Below the pieces are notes generated by a model. That model made no database searches, had not been told where the DNA came from, and saw nothing but the letters and a program-made list of their open reading frames with translations. From positions 124,001 to 188,000 of the forward strand of contig CAMVEB010000003.1 in the NCBI GenBank assembly GCA_947166385.1: a stretch of 64,000 nt of DNA, written 5' to 3'. The position numbers and the translations under genes were made by a program. Source of the stretch: an uncultured Clostridia bacterium. GTDB taxonomy: Bacteria > Bacillota > Clostridia > Christensenellales > Aristaeellaceae. This document shows, in pieces, positions 47,717 through 56,545 of this stretch (position 1 is its first letter; each line of letters starts with the position of its first letter).

Positions 47717-49490
47717 TCCTGTCAACATCAACTACCGATACCAATTCAACATGGATCCCCGGCTGCACGGACAGATGCAGATCTGCCGGGAAGCCGCCGA
47801 TCCTTCCATGATCCTTTTCCACGGCCGGTATTATATCTTTGCTTCCATGACGCTGGGCGTATGGGTATCCGATGATCTGGCCCATTGGGAGAACCACCGG
47901 CTGCCCAAGGAATTGCCCCTGTACGATTACGCCCCTGATGTGCGGGTGATGGGCGATTGGGTGTATTTCTGCGCCTCCCGGCGGGAAGAAAACTGCGACC
48001 GGTACCGCACGAAGGATATCCTGAACGGCCCCTATGAAAAGATCGAAGGCAGCTTTCCCTTCTGGGACCCTAACCTGTTCATTGACGACGACGGGCGAGT
48101 TTATTTCTACTGGGGTTGCTCCAACATCACGCCCATCTGGGGCGTGGAGTTGGATCCCCAAACCATGCAGCCCATCAGCGAGAAGCGCGTACTGGTGGAA
48201 GGGCACCCCTTTGAAGTCGGTTATGAGCGGGTGGGAGAAGATAACAGCCAGCTGCCCGCTTCCGAAGCCGAAATCAACGCGGCTTACGCGGCGTTCCACA
48301 AGCGGCAGGGCATTTCAGAGGATCAGGTGCCGGAGCAGGTGAAGCCACTGATCCGGGGCATGTTCTCCAGAAAACCCTATATCGAAGGGGCATGGATGGA
48401 CAAGCAGAATGGCAGGTATTATCTGCAATACGCCTGCCCCGGTACCCAGTACAATACCTACTCCGACGGCGTGTATGTGAGTTCCAGCCCGCTGGGGCCC
48501 TTCACCCTGGCAGGCAACAATCCCTATTCCTACAAGCCCGGCGGCTTCCTGCCCGGCGCGGGCCACGGCAGCACCATGCGGGACGCGAAGGGAAGCTGGT
48601 GGCATACAGCCACCATGCGGATCAGCATGAACCACGATTTTGAGCGCCGGGTGGGGATCTGGCCTGCGGGCTTTGACGCGGACGACGAGCTTTTCTGCAA
48701 CCAGCGCTACGGGGACTGGCCCATGACCGTGGAGGGCGATCCCTGGCGCGATCCTGCCTGGATGCTGCTGAGCGTGGGCAAGAAAGCAACTGCTTCTTCC
48801 TTTGCGGACGGCCATGAGCCGGAAAAGGCCACTGAGGAAAACGTACAGACCTGGTGGCGGGCTGCGTCCGCAAGCCGGGCCGAATGGTTGCAAATTGACC
48901 TGGGTCGGGAATTCGATGTGCATGCCGTTCAGATCAATTTCGCGGATGATAAAATCGACATTCCCTGTCCCGGACAGATCGTGGGCGGCAGCCAGGCCCG
49001 GTATATTGAGGAGCGGGATTTGGCCACCCAATGGAAGCTGACGGGCAGCGCCGACGGGAAAAACTGGTTTGTGATTGAGGATAAGTCTGACGCGCAGACC
49101 GATCTGACCCACGATCTGATCCTCTGGGAGGAAGGCATCCGGGTGCGTTTCCTGCGCCTTTCCGATATGGCAGTGCCCTATGGCCAACAGCCATGCATCT
49201 CCGGTCTGCGGGTGTTCGGCTTGGGCCGGGGCGAGAAGCCTGCCGCGCCTGTTTTTACCGTCAGGCGTGAAAATGACCTGGATATGACGGTTTCTGTTCA
49301 ATCGCAGGAGAATACACTGGGCTACAACATTCTGTTTGGGAGTAGCCCGGATAAGCTGTATCACAGCTACATGACCTTTAAAGCGGGGGACCAGCGTATA
49401 GGCGCATTGATTAAAGGCAGAGATTACTTTGTACGTGTTGACGCTTTTAATGAAAACGGCATTACTGAAGGTACCTGTGTTCAACTGTAA
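47700..49490 (+). CDS. Glycoside hydrolase family 43 with F5/8-type C-terminal domain
   Basis: The product has 596 residues from this ATG. The five-bladed propeller shows the catalytic triad: ADPSMILFHGRYYIFAS near 30 (base Asp), WDPNLFIDDDGRVYFYWG near 120 (pKa-tuning Asp) and IEGAWMDKQNGRYYLQYA near 225 (acid Glu). A discoidin-like module follows (KATASSFADGHEPEKATEEN, AEWLQIDLG) and then a fibronectin-like end. GH43 enzymes remove arabinose, xylose or galactose; the exact sugar is not evident. An alternative GTG start at 47688 has the better AGGAG spacing. No signal peptide. The gene overlaps the end of the GH78 gene by 17 bp. Confidence 0.88.
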   Translation: MNYLCNPVNINYRYQFNMDPRLHGQMQICREAADPSMILFHGRYYIFASMTLGVWVSDDLAHWENHRLPKELPLYDYAPDVRVMGDWVYFCASRREENCDRYRTKDILNGPYEKIEGSFPFWDPNLFIDDDGRVYFYWGCSNITPIWGVELDPQTMQPISEKRVLVEGHPFEVGYERVGEDNSQLPASEAEINAAYAAFHKRQGISEDQVPEQVKPLIRGMFSRKPYIEGAWMDKQNGRYYLQYACPGTQYNTYSDGVYVSSSPLGPFTLAGNNPYSYKPGGFLPGAGHGSTMRDAKGSWWHTATMRISMNHDFERRVGIWPAGFDADDELFCNQRYGDWPMTVEGDPWRDPAWMLLSVGKKATASSFADGHEPEKATEENVQTWWRAASASRAEWLQIDLGREFDVHAVQINFADDKIDIPCPGQIVGGSQARYIEERDLATQWKLTGSADGKNWFVIEDKSDAQTDLTHDLILWEEGIRVRFLRLSDMAVPYGQQPCISGLRVFGLGRGEKPAAPVFTVRRENDLDMTVSVQSQENTLGYNILFGSSPDKLYHSYMTFKAGDQRIGALIKGRDYFVRVDAFNENGITEGTCVQL

Positions 49491-49503
49491 GGAGGAATTT
49501 GAT

Positions 49504-50787
49504 ATGTCTTTTCCGAAGGGCTTTTTGATTGGCGCTTCCACCGCTGCCCACCAGGTGGAGGGCAACAATATTCACAGCGATTACTGGGCGCAGGAGCAGC
49601 TGCCCCATTCCAGCTTTACGGAGCCCAGCGGCCTGGCCTGCGATCATTATAACCGCTATGAAGAGGATATCCGCCTTATGGCGCAGGCTGGGCTGAATGC
49701 CTACCGTTTCTCCATCGAATGGGCGCGGATCGAGCCGGAGGAAGGGCGCTTTGACGAGGATGAAATTGAGCATTACCGGAAGGTGATTCGCTGCTGCCGG
49801 GAAAACGGCGTGGAACCCATGGTGACGCTGATGCATTTCACAAGCCCGGTATGGCTGATCAAAAAGGGCGGCTGGGAGGCTGAAAGCACCATTGAATACT
49901 TCCGGCGTTATACCGCCTATGTCACCGAAAAGCTGGGCGATGAAATCAAATACATCTGCACCATCAACGAGGCCAATATGGGTCTGCAGCTGGCGGCCAT
50001 CTCCAGGCGCTTTCAGCTGATGGCCCAGCAAGCCCAAAAGAACGCTCAGAAGGCAGAGGGCACGGTGCAGGTGGGCATGAATTTCCAGAAGATGATGGAA
50101 AACATGAAATACGCCGCCCAAGAAAACGCTGCCGTTTTCGGCACCCCGCAGCCGCAGGTTTTCGTTTCTTCCCGCACCCCGGAGGGAGACGCCTTGGTAT
50201 TCCGCGCCCATCAGGCGGCCAGGGAAGCCATCAAGGCGATCGATCCCGAAATCCAGGTGGGCATCACCCTGTCTCTACACGATCTGCAAGCGCTTCCCGG
50301 TGGGGAAGCCTTCGCAGAGAACGCCTGGGATGAGGAATTCCGCCACTATCTCCCCTTCATTCAGGGAGATGATTTCCTGGGTGTACAGAATTATACCCGC
50401 ACCCAGTATGGACCGGAGGGTCAGCTTCCCTGCCCCGAAGGCGCGGAGCTGACCCAGATGGACTATGAGTTCTATCCTGAGGCATTGGAGCATGTAATCC
50501 GCAAGGTACATGAGGACTTTCACGGCAATCTCATTGTCACCGAAAACGGTATTGCCACTGCCGATGATACCCGCCGGGTGGAATTCATCCGTAGGGCTTT
50601 GCAAGGCGTGGAAAACTGCCTGAACGACGGTATTCCCGTGAAGGGCTACTGCCATTGGAGCCTGATGGATAACTTTGAATGGCAGAAGGGTTATTCCATG
50701 ACCTTTGGCTTGATTGCCGTTGATCGCACCACACAGGAAAGAAAACCCAAGGAAAGCCTGAAATACCTGGGCAGCTTTGCAAAATAG
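49504..50787 (+). CDS. Glycoside hydrolase family 1 (beta-glucosidase type)
   Basis: The product has 427 residues. It begins FPKGFLIGASTAAHQVEG, the GH1 N-terminal signature. The acid/base Glu is in CTINEANMG near 154 and the nucleophile Glu in IVTENGIAT near 346, followed by YCHWSLMDNFEW. Substrates are beta-glucosides, beta-galactosides or related; no 6-phospho signature was sought in detail. ATG at 49504 follows AAGGAGG. It is the last glycosidase of the operon, with a 211-bp gap before the second uxuA. Confidence 0.93.
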   Translation: MSFPKGFLIGASTAAHQVEGNNIHSDYWAQEQLPHSSFTEPSGLACDHYNRYEEDIRLMAQAGLNAYRFSIEWARIEPEEGRFDEDEIEHYRKVIRCCRENGVEPMVTLMHFTSPVWLIKKGGWEAESTIEYFRRYTAYVTEKLGDEIKYICTINEANMGLQLAAISRRFQLMAQQAQKNAQKAEGTVQVGMNFQKMMENMKYAAQENAAVFGTPQPQVFVSSRTPEGDALVFRAHQAAREAIKAIDPEIQVGITLSLHDLQALPGGEAFAENAWDEEFRHYLPFIQGDDFLGVQNYTRTQYGPEGQLPCPEGAELTQMDYEFYPEALEHVIRKVHEDFHGNLIVTENGIATADDTRRVEFIRRALQGVENCLNDGIPVKGYCHWSLMDNFEWQKGYSMTFGLIAVDRTTQERKPKESLKYLGSFAK

Positions 50788-50998
50788 GGCGCAGCAACGT
50801 GGTGGATTATACGACGCGATTACCTTCCCTGAAGGCATTTAGGAAAATATTGTGCTCCGCAGCAGACTGATTGTCATTGTTTTGATACAGAGTCATTGAA
50901 GGCGTATTTACAAGTAGATCTGTCAAAGCGGTATATTTTAATGGAAATAGCATTCCGCTGAACGGATTCGTATTTTTCAAAAAGAAGGAGATAATATC

Positions 50999-52081
50999 AT
51001 GAAAATGACTTTCCGCTGGTACGGCAGCGCCATCGACCCTATTCCACTCAAATATGTGAAACAGATCCCCGGCATGACGGGCCTGATGGGCTTGCTGGAC
51101 AAGCCTGCAGGCGTGGACTGGCCCGAGGAAGAATTCGTCGCCCTCAAAAAAGAGGTGAACGACGCCGGGCTGGAGATCGAAGTGATCGAATCCGTCAACG
51201 TACATGAGGGTATCAAGCTGGGCGTGCCCAGCCGGAACGAATACATCGCCAACTACATTTCCACCATTCGCATGCTGGCCAGGCACGGCGTGAAGGTGAT
51301 TGTGTACAATTTCATGCCCGTCTTCGACTGGCTGCGCACCGACCTGGCGCGGGTCATCCCCGAGGACGGCAGCAACAGCCTGTATTTCGACGAAAAGGAT
51401 CTTGGCGAAATGGGCCCCCTGGAAATCGTGCGCAAGACCGCCGAAGACAGCAAGGGCTTCACCCTGCCCGGCTGGGAGCCGGAACGCCTGGCCCTGTTGG
51501 AAAAGACGCTGAAGCAGTACGAGAACATCGGCCCCGACGACCTGCGGAAAAACTTCAAGTATTTCCTGGACGCCGTCATTCCCGTCTGCGAGGAAGTGGG
51601 CGTGCGCATGGCCTGCCATCCCGACGACCCCGCCTGGCCCATCTTCGGCCTGCCCCGCATCACCCACAGCCAGGAAGACTTTGACAAGATGGTGAAGCTC
51701 CATGACAGCCCGACCAACACCCTGTGCCTGTGCACCGGCAGCTTGGGCAGCAACCCGGACAACGATATTCCCGCCATCATCCGGCACTTTGGCCAGATGA
51801 ACCGCATCGGGGCCATGCACGTGCGCAACGTCAAGTATCTGGGTTACCATCATTTCCGGGAAGCGGCCCATCTGAGCAGCACCGGCGATCTGGACCTTTA
51901 CGCGATCATGAAGGCCATTTACGATACGGTGCCCGATACCTACATCCGGCCCGACCACGGCCGCATGATTTGGGACGAGCAGGGACGCCCGGGCTACGGC
52001 CTGTACGACCGGGCTCTGGGCGCGGCGTACATCAATGGCTTGTGGGAAGCCATCGATAAAGAAAACAAGGAAGGGAAATAA
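50999..52081 (+). CDS. uxuA: Mannonate dehydratase, copy 2 (glycosidase locus)
   Basis: The product has 360 residues. It is nearly the same protein as copy 1 at 26667-27743 (about 25 differences over 358 by eye, plus a different C-terminus), but synonymous codons differ through most of the gene. All family segments ([34 protein letters not shown]) are intact. It makes KDG from mannonate. It starts 211 bp after the GH1 gene behind GAAGGAGATAATATC and is followed 1 bp later by the SDR gene. The two copies lie in opposite orientation 23 kb apart. Confidence 0.95.
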   Translation: MKMTFRWYGSAIDPIPLKYVKQIPGMTGLMGLLDKPAGVDWPEEEFVALKKEVNDAGLEIEVIESVNVHEGIKLGVPSRNEYIANYISTIRMLARHGVKVIVYNFMPVFDWLRTDLARVIPEDGSNSLYFDEKDLGEMGPLEIVRKTAEDSKGFTLPGWEPERLALLEKTLKQYENIGPDDLRKNFKYFLDAVIPVCEEVGVRMACHPDDPAWPIFGLPRITHSQEDFDKMVKLHDSPTNTLCLCTGSLGSNPDNDIPAIIRHFGQMNRIGAMHVRNVKYLGYHHFREAAHLSSTGDLDLYAIMKAIYDTVPDTYIRPDHGRMIWDEQGRPGYGLYDRALGAAYINGLWEAIDKENKEGK

Positions 52082-52082
52082 G

Positions 52083-52937
52083 ATGCAAAAGAATGTATTG
52101 AATACCGATCTGGCCAATAAAGTCGCTGTGGTCACCGGCGCGGCTGGCGTGCTATGCTCTTATTTTGCGAAAGTCCTGGCCCGGGCCGGCGCGAAGGTGG
52201 CACTGCTGGATCTGAACTATGAAAATGCCAATAAATTCGCCCAGGAAATCGTGGCTGAGGGCGGCATGGCGAAGGCGTACAGCTGCAACGTATTGGACAA
52301 GGACATCTGCTACGCTGTGGCCGATCAGGTGCTCTCCGACCTTGGCCCCTGCGACATCCTGCTCAACGGCGCGGGCGGCAATAATCCCCGGGCCACAACA
52401 GATAAAGAATACTTCGAGCCGGGCGACATCGAGGCCGACACCAAATCCTTCTTCGATCTGGACAAATCCGGCGTGGAATTCGTGTTCAACCTGAACTTCA
52501 TTGGCACGCTGCTGCCCACCCAGGCCTTTGCCCGGCAGATGGTGGGCCGGGAGGGCTGCAACATCCTGAACATCAGCAGCATGAACGCCTACACGCCGCT
52601 GACCAAGATCCCCGCCTATTCCGGCGCGAAAGCCGCCGTCACCAACTTTACCCAGTGGCTGGCGGTGCATTTCAGCAAGGTCGGCATTCGCGTCAACGCC
52701 ATCGCCCCCGGCTTCTTCTCCACCAAGCAGAACGCGGCGCTGCTCTTCAACCCGGACGGCACGCCCACGGCCCGCACAGGCAAGATCCTGGCCGCTACGC
52801 CCATGGGCCGCTTCGGCGACAGCGAAAAGGAACTCAGCGGCGCGGTGCTGTTCCTGCTCAACAACGATGCCGCAAGCTTCATCACCGGCGTGACGATTCC
52901 CATCGACGGTGGCTTCTCCGCCTATTCCGGCGTGTAA
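52083..52937 (+). CDS. uxuB: SDR-type D-mannonate oxidoreductase (fructuronate reductase)
   Basis: The product has 284 residues. The Rossmann start VAVVTGAAGVLCSYFAKVLA near 16-35, NGAGGNNPRAT, the catalytic Ser in LNISSMNAY, YSGAKAA (Tyr and Lys) and FITGVTIPIDGGFSAYSG place it in the classical SDR family. The NNPRAT and FFSTKQN features match the SDR-type UxuB known from Bacillus (YjmF), which reduces fructuronate to mannonate. Gene order uxuA-uxuB (1 bp apart) supports this. uxaC (glucuronate isomerase) and kdgK/kdgA are not in the window. A hairpin at 53044 may end the operon. Confidence 0.88.
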   Translation: MQKNVLNTDLANKVAVVTGAAGVLCSYFAKVLARAGAKVALLDLNYENANKFAQEIVAEGGMAKAYSCNVLDKDICYAVADQVLSDLGPCDILLNGAGGNNPRATTDKEYFEPGDIEADTKSFFDLDKSGVEFVFNLNFIGTLLPTQAFARQMVGREGCNILNISSMNAYTPLTKIPAYSGAKAAVTNFTQWLAVHFSKVGIRVNAIAPGFFSTKQNAALLFNPDGTPTARTGKILAATPMGRFGDSEKELSGAVLFLLNNDAASFITGVTIPIDGGFSAYSGV

Positions 52938-53302
52938 ACGGGTAAAAACAGAGTCTTGACGATCCCCATACATGGCTATTTATCCAAGCAAAAGATTTTT
53001 CTAAAGAAGTGATAGGTCAAAGGAAAAGACAGATCACACAACAATGCCGGGAAGTGCTTTAAAATAAGGACTTTCCGGCATTTCCCGTTTCTATGAATGT
53101 TCTTGATTTGCGGTTCCTGCTAACAATCCATCTAACAGCTACTGCCTTCGTTTGCAAAAGGCCATTTCTCTGCCTGCCACATTTCGGGCCAAAACGCATC
53201 ACTCGTCTTGAATGAGGATTGCATCTGAAAAATGGCTCTGCACAAAGGTTTTCCAGGCATCAGCAGATATAAAGGCAGAGGGCTTTTCAGTATAGACTAT
53301 GT
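52938..53302. other. Non-coding gap
   Basis: Apart from the hairpin at 53044-53081, no coding region, tRNA or clear promoter was found. The AraC-type remnant begins at the right edge. Confidence 0.5.
53044..53081 (+). terminator. Hairpin, likely terminator of the uxuA-uxuB unit
   Basis: ATGCCGG at 53044-53050 pairs with CCGGCAT at 53075-53081, extended by GAAGT/ACTTT with one mismatch. TTCCCGTTT follows. The T run is interrupted, so its strength is uncertain. Confidence 0.55.
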
Positions 53303-53625
53303 GTGATCGGCGATTCAGTCAGCAATCATGAAGTGGAAACCAGAAATGGATTACGTTACCAAGAAGCTACGCTGGAAAAGGTGGCGAAGAAATTCAATTA
53401 TAGCCCCAGGCAGGTGGGTCGTATCGTGAAGGATTGCACCGGAGAAGCCTTTGGGAATGTGATTCGCAGCATGAAAATGAAGAAAGCGGCGTGGATCGCA
53501 AGTATCCGCCGGAGCAGATCGCACCGCAGGTGGGCTTTGCTACCGTCAACAGCTTCTATCGTTCTTTCAAGGATTATTATGGCTTGCCGCTGCTGGAATG
53601 GGTGTCGAAGCAATTGAAAGCCTGA
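53303..53625 (+). pseudogene. Frameshifted remnant of an AraC-family regulator (HTH region)
   Basis: The first frame reads YQEATLEKVAKKFNYSPRQVGRIVKDCTG and MKMKKAA, the first AraC-type HTH. The continuation PPEQIAPQVGFATVNSFYRSFKDYYG, which is the second HTH, lies in another frame. The frames switch near 53490-53510, probably through a small deletion that also removed two or three codons. The N-terminal sensor domain is absent. The remnant probably once regulated the adjacent sugar genes. Confidence 0.75.
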
Positions 53626-53650
53626 ATCATCTTTCCATTAACTATTCTTT

Positions 53651-53691
53651 AACAAAACACTGACAAAACATAAACAAACCTCCGATATGAT
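53651..53691 (+). promoter_or_regulatory. Promoter with three 11-bp-spaced repeats before the SDR operon (site A)
   Basis: AACA at 53651, GACA at 53662 and AACA at 53673 recur every 11 bp. The -10 TATGAT is at 53686-53691, 13 bp after the start of the last repeat, and is followed by CAGCCCGT. No normal -35 box is present. The same layout occurs at 57621 and, slightly varied, at 55811. OmpR/PhoB-type regulators bind repeats with this period. Confidence 0.65.
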
Positions 53692-53751
53692 CAGCCCGTC
53701 AGTTGGAAAGCTGACGGACAAAGAAAGAAAATCATGACGGAGGTTTTTGAT

Positions 53752-54768
53752 ATGAAAAGCAATGTGAAGTATCTGGTCACCGGCGCGGCGGGTTTCCTGG
53801 GCGGTACGATCTGCCGTCAGTTGATCGAGCGGGGCGAGGATGTCCGGGCCTTCGTGCTTCCCGGCGATCCGGCAATGAAATATGTGCCTCAGGAAGCGGA
53901 GATCGTGGAGGGTGATCTGACCGACATGGATTCCGTGGAAAAGCTGTTCACTGTAGAGGAGGGCACAGAGACCATCGTGCTGCACATCGCCAGCATCGTC
54001 ACTGTAAACCCGGATTATTCCTCCAAGGTGATGGAGGTCAACGTGGATGGCACCAAGAACATCATCCGTCTGTGCCTGAATCATCCTGAGTGCAAAAAGC
54101 TGGTTTACTGTTCCTCCACCGGGGCCATTCCGGAAGCGGCCATGGGAAAGGCTATCAAGGAAGTGCGCCGCTTTGACCCGGACGAAGTTGTAGGCTGCTA
54201 CAGCCGCAGCAAGGCCATGGCCAGCCAGGCGGTGCTGGACGCTGTGCACGAGCAGGGCCTCAACGCCTGCATCGTCCACCCCAGCGGCATCATGGGGCCG
54301 GAGGACTATGCCATCGGTGAAACTACCGGCACGCTCATCAAGATCATCAAGGGCGAAATGCCCGCGGGCATCGACGGTTCCTTCAACCTCTGTGACGTGC
54401 GGGATCTGGCAGCCGGCACCATCGCGGCGGCGGACAAAGGCAAGGCCGGGGAATGCTACATTCTGGCCAACGAGCCCGTGTCTTTCCGGGATTTCTCCCG
54501 CATGGTCAGCGACGAGGCGGGCTGCAAAAAGGTGGGCATGTTCCTGCCCATCTGGGCGGCCAACATGATGGGCGGCATGATGGAAAAGCAGGCGAAGAAA
54601 AAAGGAACCAAGCCCATGATGACCCGCTTCTCGGTCTACAACCTGGCCCGCAACAACAAATTCGATTCCACCAAGGCCATCCAGGAGCTGGGCTATTCTA
54701 CACGTTCCTACCGGGATACCATCCATGATGAGATCCAGTGGCTCAAGGAAACGGGCAAGATCGCCTGA
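53752..54768 (+). CDS. NAD-dependent epimerase/dehydratase (extended SDR)
   Basis: The product has 338 residues. The NAD motif VTGAAGFLGGTICRQL near 8, VLHIASIV, catalytic YSRSKA (Tyr-x3-Lys) and VHPSGIMGPED mark an extended SDR of the dihydroflavonol reductase-like or nucleoside-sugar epimerase type. ATG at 53752 has GGAGG nine bases upstream; an ATG at 53734 is possible but has no site. It is followed by a 34-residue peptide gene and a second SDR gene. Its substrate is unknown. Confidence 0.87.
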   Translation: MKSNVKYLVTGAAGFLGGTICRQLIERGEDVRAFVLPGDPAMKYVPQEAEIVEGDLTDMDSVEKLFTVEEGTETIVLHIASIVTVNPDYSSKVMEVNVDGTKNIIRLCLNHPECKKLVYCSSTGAIPEAAMGKAIKEVRRFDPDEVVGCYSRSKAMASQAVLDAVHEQGLNACIVHPSGIMGPEDYAIGETTGTLIKIIKGEMPAGIDGSFNLCDVRDLAAGTIAAADKGKAGECYILANEPVSFRDFSRMVSDEAGCKKVGMFLPIWAANMMGGMMEKQAKKKGTKPMMTRFSVYNLARNNKFDSTKAIQELGYSTRSYRDTIHDEIQWLKETGKIA

Positions 54769-54784
54769 TCGGGAGGAAAAAACG

Positions 54785-54889
54785 ATGTTGGAATATATGC
54801 TGTCCTTTGAAATCGCCGCCCTGGTGACGGCGGGATTCTTCGAATACTTGCGTTTCCTTCGGAAAAAGAACGTGAAGCAGGAGGGGTAA
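54785..54889 (+). CDS. 34-residue membrane peptide
   Basis: A small frame begins MLEYMLSFEIAALVTAGFFEYLRF and ends KKNVKQEG. One hydrophobic helix with a basic C-terminal side is predicted (about residues 4-24). The ribosome site GGGAGGAAAAACG is strong and the frame is tightly packed between two SDR genes (16 bp after one, 6 bp before the next). Such peptides often anchor or regulate partner enzymes; here that is a guess. Confidence 0.6.
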   Translation: MLEYMLSFEIAALVTAGFFEYLRFLRKKNVKQEG

Positions 54890-54895
54890 AGCGCT

Positions 54896-55762
54896 ATGAA
54901 TAAAACAGTGTGCGTCATCACCGGCGGCGGCAGCGGCATGGGCCTGGCTGCGGCCAAGGAAATGTCCAAGGATAAGATCATCGTGCTGACCGGGCGGACG
55001 GTGAAAAAGCTGGAAAACGCCGTGAACGAATTAACGGCTCTGGGGTATGAAGCCCACGCCTTCGCCTGCGATGTCTCCCGGCGGGAGGATGCGCGGGCCT
55101 TGGCGGAATACGCCGCCTCTCTGGGAGAGATCAAGAATGTGATCCACGCCGCCGGGCTGTCCCCAGCCATGGCGAAGCCGGAGCAGCTTCTACGGGTCAA
55201 CGCCCTGGGCACTGTGCATGTCAATCAGGAATTCAGTCGCCTGATGGGTCCCGGCAGCGTGATGGTGGACGTCTCCTCCAACGCCGCCTATGTTCTGCCT
55301 GATTTTCTGGTCGGTAAGGAGCTGTGCCGTTTGGCGGAAAAGGATGAGGAAAAGTTTGTCCATCTGCTCCTGAAACTGTGCGGTCTGGTTCCGGGTGACT
55401 ACCAGAAATCCGGCATGGCTTACGCCCTGAGCAAAAAGTTTGTGATCCGCTATGCCCAGATGTGTGCCAGCGCTTACGGCGAAAAGGGCATCCGGGTGGT
55501 GTCCCTGAGTCCTGGGCTGATCGCCACGGACATGGGCATTTTAGAAGCCCAAGAGGGCGGCAAAATGCTGCAATTTGCCGCCGAAAAACGGATGGGCACG
55601 CCGGAGGAACTGGGCTATGCGCTGGCCTCCCTTGCCGATGAGCGCAACGGTTATCTGGCTGGGGTGGATGTACTGTGCGATGGCGGAGCCAGCTTTGGCA
55701 AGCTGTTTCGCAAAAAGGAAAAGGAGCAGAAAACGCGAAAAACAGCTGTATCGGCGGCTTGA
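54896..55762 (+). CDS. Short-chain dehydrogenase/reductase (SDR) of unknown substrate
   Basis: The product has 288 residues. The NAD(P) loop is VITGGGSGMGLAAAKEM near 6-22, IHAAGLSPAM follows, and the catalytic YALSK sits near 180. A lysine-rich C-terminal tail (RKKEKEQKTRKTA) is unusual and follows the usual end DGGASFGKLF. It resembles SDRs often annotated as hydroxysteroid-like dehydrogenases in gut Firmicutes, but steroid activity cannot be deduced. It is the third gene of the SDR operon, closed by the terminator at 55772. Confidence 0.87.
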   Translation: MNKTVCVITGGGSGMGLAAAKEMSKDKIIVLTGRTVKKLENAVNELTALGYEAHAFACDVSRREDARALAEYAASLGEIKNVIHAAGLSPAMAKPEQLLRVNALGTVHVNQEFSRLMGPGSVMVDVSSNAAYVLPDFLVGKELCRLAEKDEEKFVHLLLKLCGLVPGDYQKSGMAYALSKKFVIRYAQMCASAYGEKGIRVVSLSPGLIATDMGILEAQEGGKMLQFAAEKRMGTPEELGYALASLADERNGYLAGVDVLCDGGASFGKLFRKKEKEQKTRKTAVSAA

Positions 55763-55771
55763 GATTTGATT

Positions 55772-55799
55772 GGGCGGGAGGCGATTTTCCCGCCCTTTT
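55772..55799 (+). terminator. Terminator of the SDR operon
   Basis: GGGCGGGA at 55772-55779 pairs with TCCCGCCC at 55788-55795, followed by TTTT. Confidence 0.8.
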
Positions 55800-55810
55800 G
55801 CGTTACGATT

Positions 55811-55841
55811 AACTGAACTTTAACAATAGGTATGCTATACT
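55811..55841 (+). promoter_or_regulatory. Promoter with 11-bp-spaced repeats before the two-component genes (site B)
   Basis: AACT at 55811 and AACA at 55822 are 11 bp apart. TATACT at 55836-55841, 14 bp after the second repeat, is the probable -10 box. This is a slightly weaker version of sites A and C and suggests autoregulation. Confidence 0.5.
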
Positions 55842-55870
55842 GGATGGGTAAACAGCAGGGAGGGACGCTT

Positions 55871-56545
55871 ATGTTTAAAGTATTGGTGGTAGAGGACGAC
55901 CAGGAGCTGAACAGCCAGGTATGCACCTATTTGAAGCAAAACGGCTATGAGGCCGTAGGCTGTCTGAATGCCAACGACGCCTTCAACACGCTATATAACG
56001 ATCTCTTTGACCTGATCGTGTCCGACATCATGATGCCGGGGATGGATGGGTTCGAGTTTGCCAGGACGGTGCGGGAGAACAGCAAGGAATTGCCTATTTT
56101 GTTCATGACCGCCCGGGACGATTTCGCCGCCAAGCGGCAGGGCTTCCAGATTGGCGTGGACGATTACATGGTGAAGCCCGTCGACCTGGAGGAACTGGTG
56201 CTGCGGGTGGGCGCGTTGCTGCGCCGGGCAAAGATCACTAACAGCCACCGGCTGGAGGTGGGCGACGTGCTGCTGGACGCTGACGAGCGCTCCTGTACGG
56301 TGAAGGGCGAGGAAGTCAATTTGACCACCCGGGAATTCAATATCTTATACAAACTGCTCAGCTATCCTAAAAAAACCGTTACCCGGGCCCAGCTCATGGA
56401 CGAATTCTGGGACGCGGATTCCTCCTCCACTTTGCGTACGGTGGACGTGTACATGACGAAGCTCAGGGAGAAGTTTGCCGATACCGACGCATTTGAGATC
56501 CAGACCGTGCGCGGCCTGGGCTACAAGGCGGTGATCAAGGAATGA
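55871..56545 (+). CDS. OmpR/PhoB-family response regulator
   Basis: The product has 224 residues. The receiver domain has EDDQ, the phospho-acceptor Asp in LIVSDIMMPG near 52, FMTARD and KPVDLEEL (Lys). The winged-helix output domain contains LTTREFNILYKLLSYP and the recognition region TLRTVDVYMTKLREKF. ATG at 55871 is behind AGGGAGGG. It overlaps the kinase gene by 4 bp. The likely targets are the three repeat-bearing promoters around it. Confidence 0.95.
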   Translation: MFKVLVVEDDQELNSQVCTYLKQNGYEAVGCLNANDAFNTLYNDLFDLIVSDIMMPGMDGFEFARTVRENSKELPILFMTARDDFAAKRQGFQIGVDDYMVKPVDLEELVLRVGALLRRAKITNSHRLEVGDVLLDADERSCTVKGEEVNLTTREFNILYKLLSYPKKTVTRAQLMDEFWDADSSSTLRTVDVYMTKLREKFADTDAFEIQTVRGLGYKAVIKE

